DNA of 32,232 nucleotides from DASSBR01 sp035708085 (GTDB lineage: Bacteria; Pseudomonadota; Gammaproteobacteria; Natronospirales; DASSBR01). The number at the start of each line of letters is the position of its first letter. Within the stretch, counting starts at the first letter, position 1. The notes under the pieces were generated by a model that did no database searches, was not told the DNA's origin, and saw only the letters and a program-made list of their open reading frames with translations. This document shows, in pieces, positions 6,262-13,996 of this stretch. Location of the stretch: NCBI GenBank assembly GCA_035708085.1, contig DASSTE010000091.1:1-32232 (forward strand), read 5' to 3'. The position numbers were made by a program, and so were the translations under genes.

Positions 6262-7803
6262 TCAGGTGGCGTTAATCAACGATGAGTAGGCCGGAAAAAC
6301 TTGGGTCAACTCGCCCTGCTTGATCAACGCGGCCAGCGTTTCGATGTCCTTGTCGAGGCGCCGGTCGCCGGTATGCGGCGGCACATGCTCGCGTACCAGC
6401 GCGTGCAGCTTTTCGAGTTGCGGCGTCGTTTTCAGCGGCCGCTGCGCGTCGAGTGCGGCGGCGGAAGCCAGCAGTTCCACCGCGAGAATGCGCGCGACGT
6501 TGTCGGCGATCCGGTTCAGCTTGATGCCGGCCCATGGCGCCATGCTGACGTGATCTTCCTGGCCGGCAGAGGTCGAGATGCTGTCGACGCTCGCCGGGTG
6601 GGCGAGCGTTTTGTTCTCCGATGCCAGCGCCGCGGCCGTGACGTGCGCGATCATGAAGCCCGATTGGAGGCCCGGCTCGACCGTCAGGAACATCGACAGC
6701 TTCGGGTTGACCTGGCGGACCAGCAGGTCGCTGCGGCGCTCCGAAATGCCCCCGATTTCGGAGGCGGCGATGGCCATGAAATCCGACAGCATCGCGAGCG
6801 GTTCGGCGTGAAAGTTGCCGCCCGAGAGCACGTCGTCGTCGAATATCAGCGGGTTGTCGGACACGCTGTTGGCCTCCAGCGCGAGCTTGCCGGCTGCATG
6901 CGCGAGCGTGTCGCGCACCGCGCCCAGCACCTGCGGCATGCAGCGCACCGAGTAGGGATCCTGCACGCGGCCGCAGTCGCGGTGACTTTCCCAGATGTCG
7001 CTGCCGGTCAGCAACGCGCGAAACTGTTCCGCGACTGCGATCTGCCCCGGCATCCGGCGCACCTGGTGAATACGTGCATCGAACGGCGCATAACTTCCCG
7101 CCAGCGCCTCGACTGTCAGCGCCCCGATGGCGATGCTCGCGGCGAGCAGCTTGTCGACCTGCAGCAGACCTTCAATCGCCAGCGCAGCGCTCGCCTGCGT
7201 ACCGTTCAACAGCGCAAGCCCTTCCTTTGCCTGTAGTTGCACCGGCTCGCGGCCCGCCGCTTCAAGCATATGCGGCCCACTCAGAATGTGGCCGTTGTGG
7301 CGTGCCTCGCCTTCGCCGATCAGCGCCAGCGCGAGGTGCGCGAGCGGCGCGAGATCGCCCGATGCGCCGACCGAGCCGCGGCTGGGAATAACCGGGATGA
7401 CGTCGGCATTCAACAGCGCGAGCAGCGTATCCACGACCTCGGCGCGAATGCCCGACGCGCCGACGGCGAGACTGTTCGCCTTGAGCAGCATCATGCGGCG
7501 GACGATGTTGTCCGCAAACGGTTCGCCGACACCGGCGGAATGGCTGCGCACGAGGTTGTACTGCAGCTCGATCACCTTGTCCGGCTCGATGCGGGTGCTC
7601 GCGAACGCGCCGAAGCCGGTGTTGATGCCGTAGCTGACGCGGCCAGTGCGCGCCACTTCGGCGACGGTCGCCAGCGAGGCCTGCATTTGTTCGCGCGCCT
7701 GGTCGCCGAGCGAGACGCGCGGTCGTTGTAGTTCGAATGCGGCCAGGTCGCTGAGAGTCAGGTCGTGGCCGGTGAGGTGGAGAGTTGAATTTGTAGCTGT
7801 CAT
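6262..7803 (-). CDS. hutH: Histidine ammonia-lyase
   Basis: This enzyme converts L-histidine to trans-urocanate and ammonia, the first step of histidine degradation. The protein is 513 residues, normal for HutH. Ala-Ser-Gly at 147-149 (in SVGASGDLAPL) is the tripeptide that cyclises to the MIO cofactor, and Tyr58 in VSYGINTGFG is the conserved catalytic tyrosine. An in-frame upstream ATG at 7875 would add 24 residues, but those are translated from an intergenic palindromic repeat. I therefore place the start at 7803, which is preceded by AAAAAAGG. The gene follows hutI on the minus strand, with the 100-bp gap filled by that repeat. It lacks the usual neighbour hutU. Confidence 0.96.
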   Translation of the reverse strand: MTATNSTLHLTGHDLTLSDLAAFELQRPRVSLGDQAREQMQASLATVAEVARTGRVSYGINTGFGAFASTRIEPDKVIELQYNLVRSHSAGVGEPFADNIVRRMMLLKANSLAVGASGIRAEVVDTLLALLNADVIPVIPSRGSVGASGDLAPLAHLALALIGEGEARHNGHILSGPHMLEAAGREPVQLQAKEGLALLNGTQASAALAIEGLLQVDKLLAASIAIGALTVEALAGSYAPFDARIHQVRRMPGQIAVAEQFRALLTGSDIWESHRDCGRVQDPYSVRCMPQVLGAVRDTLAHAAGKLALEANSVSDNPLIFDDDVLSGGNFHAEPLAMLSDFMAIAASEIGGISERRSDLLVRQVNPKLSMFLTVEPGLQSGFMIAHVTAAALASENKTLAHPASVDSISTSAGQEDHVSMAPWAGIKLNRIADNVARILAVELLASAAALDAQRPLKTTPQLEKLHALVREHVPPHTGDRRLDKDIETLAALIKQGELTQVFPAYSSLINAT

Positions 7804-7819
7804 TGCCTTTTTTCCAGTC

Positions 7820-7901
7820 CCTTCTCCCCCGGGGAGAAGGTCAGGATGAGGGGGAGTTGATCGACTCTCCCTCACCTCAGCCCTCTCCCGGAGGGAGAGG
7901 G
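7820..7901. repeat. Composite palindromic intergenic repeat, GGGAGAGGG family
   Basis: This 82-bp near-palindrome fills the hutI-hutH gap. Each end is itself a hairpin: CCTTCTCCCC with GGGGAGAAGG (7820-7840), and CCCTCTCCC with GGGAGAGGG (7881-7901). The two 41-nt halves are inverted copies, agreeing at about 30 of 41 positions, with the centre near 7860 (TTGATCGA). Related copies are at 12149-12204 and 22078-22098. Such elements are common dispersed repeats in proteobacterial intergenic DNA. It could act as an RNA hairpin between hutI and hutH messages. Confidence 0.85.
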
Positions 7902-7903
7902 AG

Positions 7904-9094
7904 TCAAGAGTAGTGAATCATTCTGCCGCGTAAGTAGACCGCATCGGGCTTCAGAGCGCCCAGCTGATAGCACAGCATTTCCGGCGCGGGCACGTTCCAG
8001 AGCGTGAAGTTCGCCTGCGTACCCGGCTGCAGTGTGCCGATGTCGTCGCGGCCGAGGGCGCGCGCCCCATGGCTCGTCACGCCCTGCAAGGTTTCTTCCG
8101 GCGTCAGGCCGAAGAAAATCCCGGCCATGTGCATGATCGCGAGCAGGCTGGCGATCGGAGAGGAGCCTGGGTTGACGTCGGTGGCCAGTGCGATCGGTAC
8201 GCCGTGGCGGCGAAACAGTTCGATCGGCGGCTTCCGCGTTTCACGCAGAAAATAGAACGCGCCCGGCAGTAGTACGGCAATGCTGCCGGATTCAGCCATC
8301 GCCAGCACGTCCGCTTCTTCGGCATATTCGAGATGATCGCACGACAGCGCACCGAGTTCGGCCGCGCGTTTCGTGGCGCCCATGTTCGAGAGTTGGTCAG
8401 TATGCGCGCGCAGGCGCAGGCCGAGTCGGTCGGCACGATTTGCCAGCTGCTCGAGATCGCTGCAGTCGAAGGCGATGTTTTCGCAAAAGATGTCTGCGGT
8501 TCCGGCCAGGCCGGCTTCGGCGACCGCGGGCAGCATCTCGTTGACGACCAGGTCCATGTACGCTTGCCGTTCAGTTTCCGCCGGCACGCTGTGCGCGCCG
8601 AGAAACGTCGGCACGATGTCCATGTCGATTTCGCGGCCCAATGCGCGAATCGCGCGCAGCATTTTCAGTTCGTCGTCGAGTGTCAGGCCGTAGCCGCTTT
8701 TGATTTCGCAGGTAGTGACGCCTTCCGCCTGCAGTGCCTGCAGCCGGGGCAGGGTCTCGGCCACCAGATCATGTTCGCTCGCCGCACGTACGGCGTGCAC
8801 TGTCGACAGAATGCCGCCGCCCGCGCGCGCGATGTCTTCATAGCTCGCGCCGCGCAGCTTGGCCGCGTGTTCCGCCATGCGTTCGCCGGCGTAGAGCGCA
8901 TGCGTGTGGCAATCGACGAAGCCGGGCAGCATGATACGATCCGCGGCGTCGACGGTTTCCGCGGCGGGTGCATCGGCAGGCGGATCGAGCACGGCGATGC
9001 GGCCGTTTTCGATGGCGATACTGCGGTATTCCGACTGCGCGGCGCTGTCCGTCATCGGGTAGATGCGCGCATTCTTTATGATGAGATCGTACAC
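7904..9094 (-). CDS. hutI: Imidazolonepropionase
   Basis: This enzyme hydrolyses 4-imidazolone-5-propionate to N-formimidoyl-L-glutamate, the third step of histidine degradation. It is a 396-residue amidohydrolase-superfamily protein of standard HutI length. The metal-binding HxH is at His63/His65 (FVDCHTHALYAG). Further family signatures are CEIKSGYGL, AHTDQLSNMG and ATDVNPGS, the last containing the metal-ligand aspartate. Translation starts at a GTG (9094) with a weak Shine-Dalgarno. The start is only 20 bp from the divergent hutF start. On the same strand hutH follows after 100 bp that hold a palindromic repeat. Substrate supply depends on urocanase, which is not encoded in this window. 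Confidence 0.96.
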   Translation of the reverse strand: MYDLIIKNARIYPMTDSAAQSEYRSIAIENGRIAVLDPPADAPAAETVDAADRIMLPGFVDCHTHALYAGERMAEHAAKLRGASYEDIARAGGGILSTVHAVRAASEHDLVAETLPRLQALQAEGVTTCEIKSGYGLTLDDELKMLRAIRALGREIDMDIVPTFLGAHSVPAETERQAYMDLVVNEMLPAVAEAGLAGTADIFCENIAFDCSDLEQLANRADRLGLRLRAHTDQLSNMGATKRAAELGALSCDHLEYAEEADVLAMAESGSIAVLLPGAFYFLRETRKPPIELFRRHGVPIALATDVNPGSSPIASLLAIMHMAGIFFGLTPEETLQGVTSHGARALGRDDIGTLQPGTQANFTLWNVPAPEMLCYQLGALKPDAVYLRGRMIHYS

Positions 9095-9114
9095 GGGCGG
9101 CTAGGATACACATA

Positions 9115-10455
9115 ATGACAAGCAGACTCACCTTCCAGTACGTGCTGACGCCAAACGGAATCGAGCGCGACCGGACGCTGCAGGTGGACGAGGCCGGCAC
9201 GATCGCCGCCATCGAACCCGCAAGCGGCCCGGCGGACGGATTTTTCGCGTTGCCCGGTATGCCGAACGCGCACAGCCACGCCTTCCAGCGCGCGCTTGCA
9301 GGGTTCGCAGAAGCACGCCTTGGCGGAGACTCGTTCTGGAGCTGGCGCGAAGCCATGTACCGGCTCGCAAACCGGGTGACGCCGGACGACACGCGCATAA
9401 TCGCCCGCCAGGCATTCGCCGACATGCTGCGCGGCGGTTATACGACGGTGGCGGAGTTTCATTACCTGCACGGCCTGCCGGATGGCAGGCATGGCGCCGA
9501 CATGGCGGAGGCCGTCATCGATGCCGCAGCCGAAACCGGGATTCGGCTGACGCTGTTGCCGGTGCTGTATCAGAACGGCAGTTTTGAACAAGCGGCGCAG
9601 CCGGAGCAGCGCCGCTTTGTGCACGCATCGCTCGACGATTATCTTGGCTTGCTCGAGTGCCTGCGCGGCAGCGCGCGGCTCGGAATTGCGCCGCATTCGT
9701 TGCGCGCCGTGCCGGCGGCGCAGTTGCCGGCGCTGATCCGGGCGGCCCGCGATCTGCTGGGGCCGGATTGCCCGATTCACATCCACATCAGTGAGCAGAC
9801 GGGCGAGGTGGAGCAATGCCGCGAGCATTACGGCACGACGCCGATCGATTGGCTGGCACGGCACGCGACGCTGGATGGGCACTGGAACCTGGTGCATGCC
9901 ACCCATGCCACGGCCGATGAGAGCCGGCTGATCCGGCATGCCGATGCGAATGTCGTGCTGTGTCCGCTGACGGAGGCCTATCTCGGCGATGGCCTTTTTG
10001 CCGCCGGCGAGCATGTGGCGAATGGCGGCCGCATTGCGATTGGCTCCGACAGCAACATTCGCGCGGACGCGATCGAGGAGCTGCGCTGGCTGGAATTCGG
10101 CCAGCGCCTGGCGGATCGGAAACGCGCACGGCTCGCGACGCCCCGAGGACTGGGCGCGCCACTCTGGTCAGCGGCGGCGCAGGGCGGCGCGGCAGCAGTA
10201 GGCGGCATCGGCGGAAAGATCGAAGTGGGGCAGCCGGCCGACCTGGTCGTGCTGGACGAGAATTCACCGGCGCTAGCCGGACACGACGAGGAAACGGTTC
10301 TCGACGCACTGCTGATCGCCGGCAGCCGCGCGGATCTCGCCGCCGTCTACATAGGCGGGCAAGAACGCGTAGAGCATGGCGAGCTGCTCGGGACACCCAA
10401 CCCGCAGCCTGAATTCGACGCCACCGTCAGACGCCTGCTGACCACTAGCGACTAG
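9115..10455 (+). CDS. hutF: Formimidoylglutamate deiminase
   Basis: This enzyme converts N-formimidoyl-L-glutamate to N-formyl-L-glutamate and ammonia. That is the branch of histidine degradation that passes through formylglutamate rather than releasing formamide directly. The 446-residue protein is an amidohydrolase with the metal-binding HxH at His53/His55 (PNAHSHAFQRALAG). Other family segments are YTTVAEFHYLH, HIHISEQTGEVEQC and IGSDSNIRADAIEELRWLE. ATG 9115 has AGGA about eight nt upstream. The gene is divergent from hutI with a 20-bp gap and pairs functionally with hutG downstream. Its stop codon (10453-10455) lies inside a 7-bp tandem repeat. Confidence 0.95.
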   Translation: MTSRLTFQYVLTPNGIERDRTLQVDEAGTIAAIEPASGPADGFFALPGMPNAHSHAFQRALAGFAEARLGGDSFWSWREAMYRLANRVTPDDTRIIARQAFADMLRGGYTTVAEFHYLHGLPDGRHGADMAEAVIDAAAETGIRLTLLPVLYQNGSFEQAAQPEQRRFVHASLDDYLGLLECLRGSARLGIAPHSLRAVPAAQLPALIRAARDLLGPDCPIHIHISEQTGEVEQCREHYGTTPIDWLARHATLDGHWNLVHATHATADESRLIRHADANVVLCPLTEAYLGDGLFAAGEHVANGGRIAIGSDSNIRADAIEELRWLEFGQRLADRKRARLATPRGLGAPLWSAAAQGGAAAVGGIGGKIEVGQPADLVVLDENSPALAGHDEETVLDALLIAGSRADLAAVYIGGQERVEHGELLGTPNPQPEFDATVRRLLTTSD

Positions 10456-10475
10456 CGACTAGCGACTAGCGACTA
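10444..10475. repeat. Heptanucleotide tandem repeat spanning the hutF stop
   Basis: Four complete copies of ACTAGCG (10444-10471) are followed by ACTA (10472-10475). Because the unit is 7 bp and contains TAG, successive copies place TAG in all three plus-strand frames (10446, 10453, 10460, 10467). The second of these is the hutF stop. The end of the tract touches the stop codon of the convergent PAP2 gene. Confidence 0.9.
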
Positions 10476-11147
10476 ATACTTCGGCACAGTCCCCGGCAAC
10501 TCGCGCGCCGCGACGAAGGCCGCGTAACCGACATACGCACCGGCGATCACATCGCCGAGGAAGTGATATTCGGACACGACCAGCGCCGCGCCCAACAGCA
10601 CGAGTGCGGCCCAGCCCCATGGCCGCAGCCGCGGGAAATAGTGCATCACTGCGAACACGAATGCGCCGAACACGGCCATGTGGCCGGACGGGAAACCGAA
10701 GAAGTAGTCGCTGGAATGGAGCCAGTGAAATTCGAAATGCCAGGGATGGTCCATCCAGTAGCGCGTATCGACGCGCCCGAAAATGGCCTTGAGAATGTCC
10801 TTGGCCGTATAGCCGAACGGCAGTGCGGTGCCGATCACCTGCAGGCAGCAGACCACGCGCCAGCCGATGTGCTTGCGCCGCAGCAGAATGTAGCCGGCCC
10901 AACTGGCGAGGGTGATGACGGCGACGAATACGTCCAGCACGTCGGGGAACTCGGCGTGCACTACGAACCGCGTGGAGCCCTGACCGAGCTTCGCGGCGAT
11001 CAACTTGGCGAGCGGCAGGTCGATCCAGGCAACGCTGATGCCGGTCGCAAGCGTCACCAGCGCCAGCACGGCGAGCATTCGCGGCCAGTCGCGCAGCACC
11101 AGCGAGCGCACCTTTACCTGCGGCGCCGGTTGATCGCGAGACTGCAT
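10473..11147 (-). CDS. PAP2-family membrane phosphatase
   Basis: This protein of about 224 residues has several hydrophobic segments and the phosphatidic-acid-phosphatase type 2 signature. The pieces are KDILKAIFGR (116-125), FPSGH (152-156) with the catalytic-type histidine, and SEYHFLGD (192-199) with His195 and Asp199. PAP2 proteins dephosphorylate lipid phosphates such as undecaprenyl pyrophosphate, phosphatidate or phosphatidylglycerophosphate, with the active site facing the periplasm. The exact substrate is not predictable here. The first motif has RVDTR where RP is usual. The open frame extends to 11267, but starts upstream of 11147 run into the divergent hutG gene, so ATG 11147 is preferred; ATG 11183 is the alternative. 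It is inserted between hutF and hutG without an obvious metabolic reason. Confidence 0.85.
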   Translation of the reverse strand: MQSRDQPAPQVKVRSLVLRDWPRMLAVLALVTLATGISVAWIDLPLAKLIAAKLGQGSTRFVVHAEFPDVLDVFVAVITLASWAGYILLRRKHIGWRVVCCLQVIGTALPFGYTAKDILKAIFGRVDTRYWMDHPWHFEFHWLHSSDYFFGFPSGHMAVFGAFVFAVMHYFPRLRPWGWAALVLLGAALVVSEYHFLGDVIAGAYVGYAAFVAARELPGTVPKY

Positions 11148-11155
11148 GCTATGAT
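11147..11155 (+). promoter_or_regulatory. Possible extended -10 promoter for hutG
   Basis: TGCTATGAT is an extended -10 box identical to the one before the small lipoprotein gene at 3654. A start about seven bases downstream would give a leader of roughly 20 nt before the hutG ATG (11182). It coincides with the first codons of the divergent PAP2 gene. No -35 is evident. Confidence 0.35.
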
Positions 11156-11181
11156 CCAGATGAACCCTTTCTTCAACTGCC

Positions 11182-12000
11182 ATGATGTCTGACGTAATTC
11201 CCTTTAAAGTCCGCGAGCCGACGGCCGAGGAAGTGCGCGTTGTTGTGAGTATCCCGCACACCGGCACCTATGTTCCCGACGACATCGCCGCCAACTTCGC
11301 TTCGGATTCGATACGCGCGCTGCCGATGACCGACTGGCACTTGCATCATTTGTACGATTTTCTGCCGCGGCTCGGTGTCACTACACTATACGCGACCTGG
11401 AGTCGCTTTGTCGCCGACCTGAACCGGCCGCCGCAGAACCAGCCGCTGTATCCCGGCCGGTTCGAAACGGGGATCGTGGCGGACAAGACATTCTGGGGCG
11501 ATGCGATCTGGCGCAAGCCGCCGGATGCGGCGGAGGTCGAGCGCCGCAAGCGGCTGGTGCACGAGCCTTATCACGCCAAGCTGGCGGAGCTGCTTGAGGC
11601 GAAGCGAAAGAAGTTCGGCCGGATCGTGCTGATCGATGCGCACAGCGTGGCGTCGCGCGCCAGCCTGCTGCACGGCGAGCTGGAGAAGGACATTTATCTC
11701 GGCAATCGCGATGGCAGGAGTAGCGACGACTGGCTGATCGATTACGTCGCGGAACGATTTCGCGAGGCCGATCTCGAGGTGTCGTACAACGATCCGTACA
11801 AGGGCGGTTACATTACTGACCATTACGGGCAGATCGATGGCGTCGACGCGTTGCAGATAGAAATGTGCGAGCGGCTCTATATGGACGAGGACGATCCAAA
11901 GGCGGCTTTATCGAATCCGAAGTTCGAGAAGATGCGTGGGGTGTTGAGGGATCTTTTTGCTTCTTTGTTGTTGCGGGTTGAAGAGAAGATTGGCGGCTGA
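11182..12000 (+). CDS. hutG: N-formylglutamate amidohydrolase
   Basis: This enzyme hydrolyses N-formyl-L-glutamate to glutamate and formate, completing the HutF/HutG branch of histidine degradation. The 272-residue length and the motifs fit the N-formylglutamate amidohydrolase family: SIPHTGTYVP (His26), LIDAHSVASRAS, RDGRSSDDWLIDYVAE, YKGGYITDHYG and ALQIEMCERLYM. It starts at ATGATG (11182 or 11185) with no good Shine-Dalgarno. hutF lies upstream on the same strand but is separated by the oppositely oriented PAP2 gene, so hutG needs its own promoter; an extended -10 is visible at 11147-11155. It is followed by two intergenic palindromic repeats and no clear terminator. Confidence 0.93.
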   Translation: MMSDVIPFKVREPTAEEVRVVVSIPHTGTYVPDDIAANFASDSIRALPMTDWHLHHLYDFLPRLGVTTLYATWSRFVADLNRPPQNQPLYPGRFETGIVADKTFWGDAIWRKPPDAAEVERRKRLVHEPYHAKLAELLEAKRKKFGRIVLIDAHSVASRASLLHGELEKDIYLGNRDGRSSDDWLIDYVAERFREADLEVSYNDPYKGGYITDHYGQIDGVDALQIEMCERLYMDEDDPKAALSNPKFEKMRGVLRDLFASLLLRVEEKIGG

Positions 12001-12021
12001 CCGGTTGTTGGTGAGGGCGAT

Positions 12022-12114
12022 GGGGTAGCTCCTTCCGAGGGACGCCGTGAACCCATCCATGGGGGCTTCCCTCGGACATCCCTGTCCTCAGAGACCCTCG
12101 GAAGAAGCTACCCC
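12022..12114. repeat. 93-bp inverted-repeat element
   Basis: The 20-bp arms GGGGTAGCTCCTTCCGAGGG (12022-12041) and CCCTCGGAAGAAGCTACCCC (12095-12114) are reverse complements at 19 of 20 positions. They enclose 53 bp that hold smaller palindromes (CCCATCCATGGG at 12052-12063, GGACATCCCTGTCC near 12074-12087). There is no coding potential, so it looks like a MITE or REP-type intergenic element. The internal CCGTGAACCCATCCATGGGGG resembles dispersed repeats I associate with gammaproteobacteria. Confidence 0.85.
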
Positions 12115-12148
12115 ACCGCCTCACGACGCTGTCGTAGTTTCCGGCGAC

Positions 12149-12204
12149 GATGAGGGGGAGTCAATCAACACCCCTCACCCTAACCCTCTCCCTGAGGGAG
12201 AGGG
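12149..12204. repeat. Second GGGAGAGGG-family repeat, one-hairpin copy
   Basis: GATGAGGGGGAGTCAATCAA resembles the inner part of the element at 7820-7901. The segment to its right ends in a perfect 10-bp inverted repeat, CCCTCTCCCT (12184-12193) with AGGGAGAGGG (12195-12204). The left terminal hairpin is missing. It lies between the convergent hutG and methyltransferase-like genes, and together with the 93-bp element occupies most of that 215-bp gap. Confidence 0.8.
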
Positions 12205-12215
12205 GCGACAAGCCG

Positions 12216-13115
12216 TCAGCCGCCGTTCTTCGGCTTAATAAACTTCAAAGTCATCCGGTCACTCTCGCCGATGTGGTCGAAGACCGGCGTGAGCATGTGC
12301 GTGATCCCCTTCACCATTTGCTCCATGCGGCTGTTTTGGCTGTTCTCCTTGGGTAGGTTTGGGGGATACGCGGTGCGGCGGGTTGGCGGTAACCAGAAGA
12401 TGCTCGTCGTGCGCGGGTCGGCGGGATTAGCGTTGATCCGGGAAACGGCAGCCAACTTGAAGCCGGCCTGCTGCACTACGTTGATGACATAGGCCTCCGG
12501 GAGCCGGCTCAGCTTCTTGGCGTCCTCCATCGGATCGGTATTGGGATTGGCGCGGTGGCCGACGATGCCGAGGACGCCGCCCGGCTTGAGTACCTTGTAG
12601 GCAGCCTGCAGCACGCTTTTGAGGGCGCCTTCTTCCAGCCAGTCGTGCGCGTTGCGGAAAGTGAGGACCATGTCGGCGCTGTTGGCCGGCCCGAGGTCGA
12701 CCTGCTTCGGCGGCGCGAACGAGACGACTTTGACTTTGCCGTAGACCTCCGGGTCCGCCTTCAGCTTCTGGCGGAACGCCTTCGCGCTGTGTTGCTCGAA
12801 TTTGCTTTTGCTGTCGAGCGGCGGCGCGGCGTCGATAAGCTGGCCATGGTCCTTCAGGTACGGCGCGAGAATTTCGGTGTACCAGCCGGCGGGGCCCGGC
12901 TGCAGCTCGACTACCGTCATGTCCGGCTTGAGGCCGAAGAACTCCAGGGTTTGGTGCGGGTGGCGATACTTGTCGCGCAGCTTGTGCGCCACGCTGCGCT
13001 GCGGGCCCTGGATCACGTTGGAAAGCTGGTCGGGCTGGTAGTATTGAGCCGCCGAGGCGAGACCGGCGGTGAACGCCAGCGGCAGCAGCGAAATCAGGGA
13101 AATGGCAATCTTCAT
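12216..13115 (-). CDS. Exported methyltransferase-like protein
   Basis: This 299-residue protein has a clean Sec signal peptide (hydrophobic core, then LASAAQYY, with cleavage expected around residues 22-24). The remainder is class I SAM-methyltransferase-like: motif I is TVVELQPGPAGWYTEIL (67-83), an acidic segment QLIDAAPP follows, and VLKPGGVLGIVGHR is a typical post-motif III segment. It resembles the uncharacterised group of predicted methyltransferases (COG4798-like) found in proteobacteria. Export is puzzling because SAM is cytoplasmic; it may be a catalytically repurposed fold. A strong Shine-Dalgarno (AAGGAGG) sits 6 nt before ATG 13115. It is divergent from the ferredoxin-NADP reductase gene (107-bp gap). 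Confidence 0.82.
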   Translation of the reverse strand: MKIAISLISLLPLAFTAGLASAAQYYQPDQLSNVIQGPQRSVAHKLRDKYRHPHQTLEFFGLKPDMTVVELQPGPAGWYTEILAPYLKDHGQLIDAAPPLDSKSKFEQHSAKAFRQKLKADPEVYGKVKVVSFAPPKQVDLGPANSADMVLTFRNAHDWLEEGALKSVLQAAYKVLKPGGVLGIVGHRANPNTDPMEDAKKLSRLPEAYVINVVQQAGFKLAAVSRINANPADPRTTSIFWLPPTRRTAYPPNLPKENSQNSRMEQMVKGITHMLTPVFDHIGESDRMTLKFIKPKNGG

Positions 13116-13222
13116 GGTGCCCTCCTTGTTGTTGGTACCGGGCCGGCGCCGGCTCGGATTTGTGTCTGGTCTATGTCAAAATACACCGTTTTAGCCTGTC
13201 CGCAAGTAAAAGATCATCTTTC

Positions 13223-13957
13223 ATGAGTCGCGAAAAATTCACCCTGGTGCTGCAGTCCAGCCGCATGGTTACGCCGCGCGTGCGGCAACTCGATTTTGCG
13301 CGCGCGGACGGGGAGCCGCTCGATTACGTCTCGGGACAGTTCATCACGCTGCACCTGCCGTACGAGGACATGATGCTCCGGCGCAGCTACAGCATCGCGA
13401 CGATGCCGGGCAGCGACGAGCACATTCGCATCGCCGCGACTAACGTGCCGAACGGGCGCGCGACAAAGCTGCTGTACGCGATGGAGCCGGGCGATACGGT
13501 CGAGGCGACCGGGCCGTTCGGCCGCTTCGTGCTGCGCGAGGATCCGCCGGCGCGCTACATCCTGGTCGCGACCGGCACCGGCGTGTCGCCGTACCGCGCG
13601 ATGCTGCCGCGCCTGCGGGAGCGCCTGGATGGGGCCGGGTATTCGGCGATGCTGCTGCTCGGCGTGCGCGGGCCGGATGAGCTTTTGTTCGGCGAGGATT
13701 TCCTCAATTTTTCGAAGCAGCAGGATGGCTTCGAGTTCGTCGCCTGCTACAGCCGCCACATGCCGGACGCGCCGGGGCCGCACGAGCGCAGCGGCTATGT
13801 GCAGCGTACGCTGCAGGAACTCGATGTCGATCCCGAGCGCGACATCGTTTACCTTTGTGGCAATCCCGACATGATCGACGCGGCGGTTAACGATCTGAAG
13901 GAAAAAGGTTTCCAGAATCCGCACCTGCGCCGCGAGAAGTACGTCTCGTCGAATTAG
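13223..13957 (+). CDS. Ferredoxin/flavodoxin-NADP(+) reductase
   Basis: This 244-residue FAD enzyme has the bacterial Fpr architecture. The N-terminal FAD barrel contains RRSYSIAT (RxYS at 54-57). The Rossmann NADP-binding half contains VATGTGVSPYRAML (116-129), a typical pyridine-nucleotide site, and YLCGNPDMID near residue 215. It moves electrons between NADPH and ferredoxin or flavodoxin, often in oxidative-stress or iron-sulfur metabolism. The open frame extends to an ATG at 13160, but MSREKF at 13223 aligns with the family N-terminus. The Shine-Dalgarno is weak. The length matches E. coli Fpr (248 aa). The downstream membrane protein begins 39 nt after the stop with its own good ribosome binding site. 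Confidence 0.9.
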   Translation: MSREKFTLVLQSSRMVTPRVRQLDFARADGEPLDYVSGQFITLHLPYEDMMLRRSYSIATMPGSDEHIRIAATNVPNGRATKLLYAMEPGDTVEATGPFGRFVLREDPPARYILVATGTGVSPYRAMLPRLRERLDGAGYSAMLLLGVRGPDELLFGEDFLNFSKQQDGFEFVACYSRHMPDAPGPHERSGYVQRTLQELDVDPERDIVYLCGNPDMIDAAVNDLKEKGFQNPHLRREKYVSSN

Positions 13958-13996
13958 CTGTTAGGATAAAGATTCAATCAAGACCAAGGAGCGGTA

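Noticed and set aside
7804..7875. N-terminal extension of hutH from ATG 7875
   Set aside because: The extra residues come from a palindromic intergenic repeat; the family N-terminus and ribosome binding site support ATG 7803.
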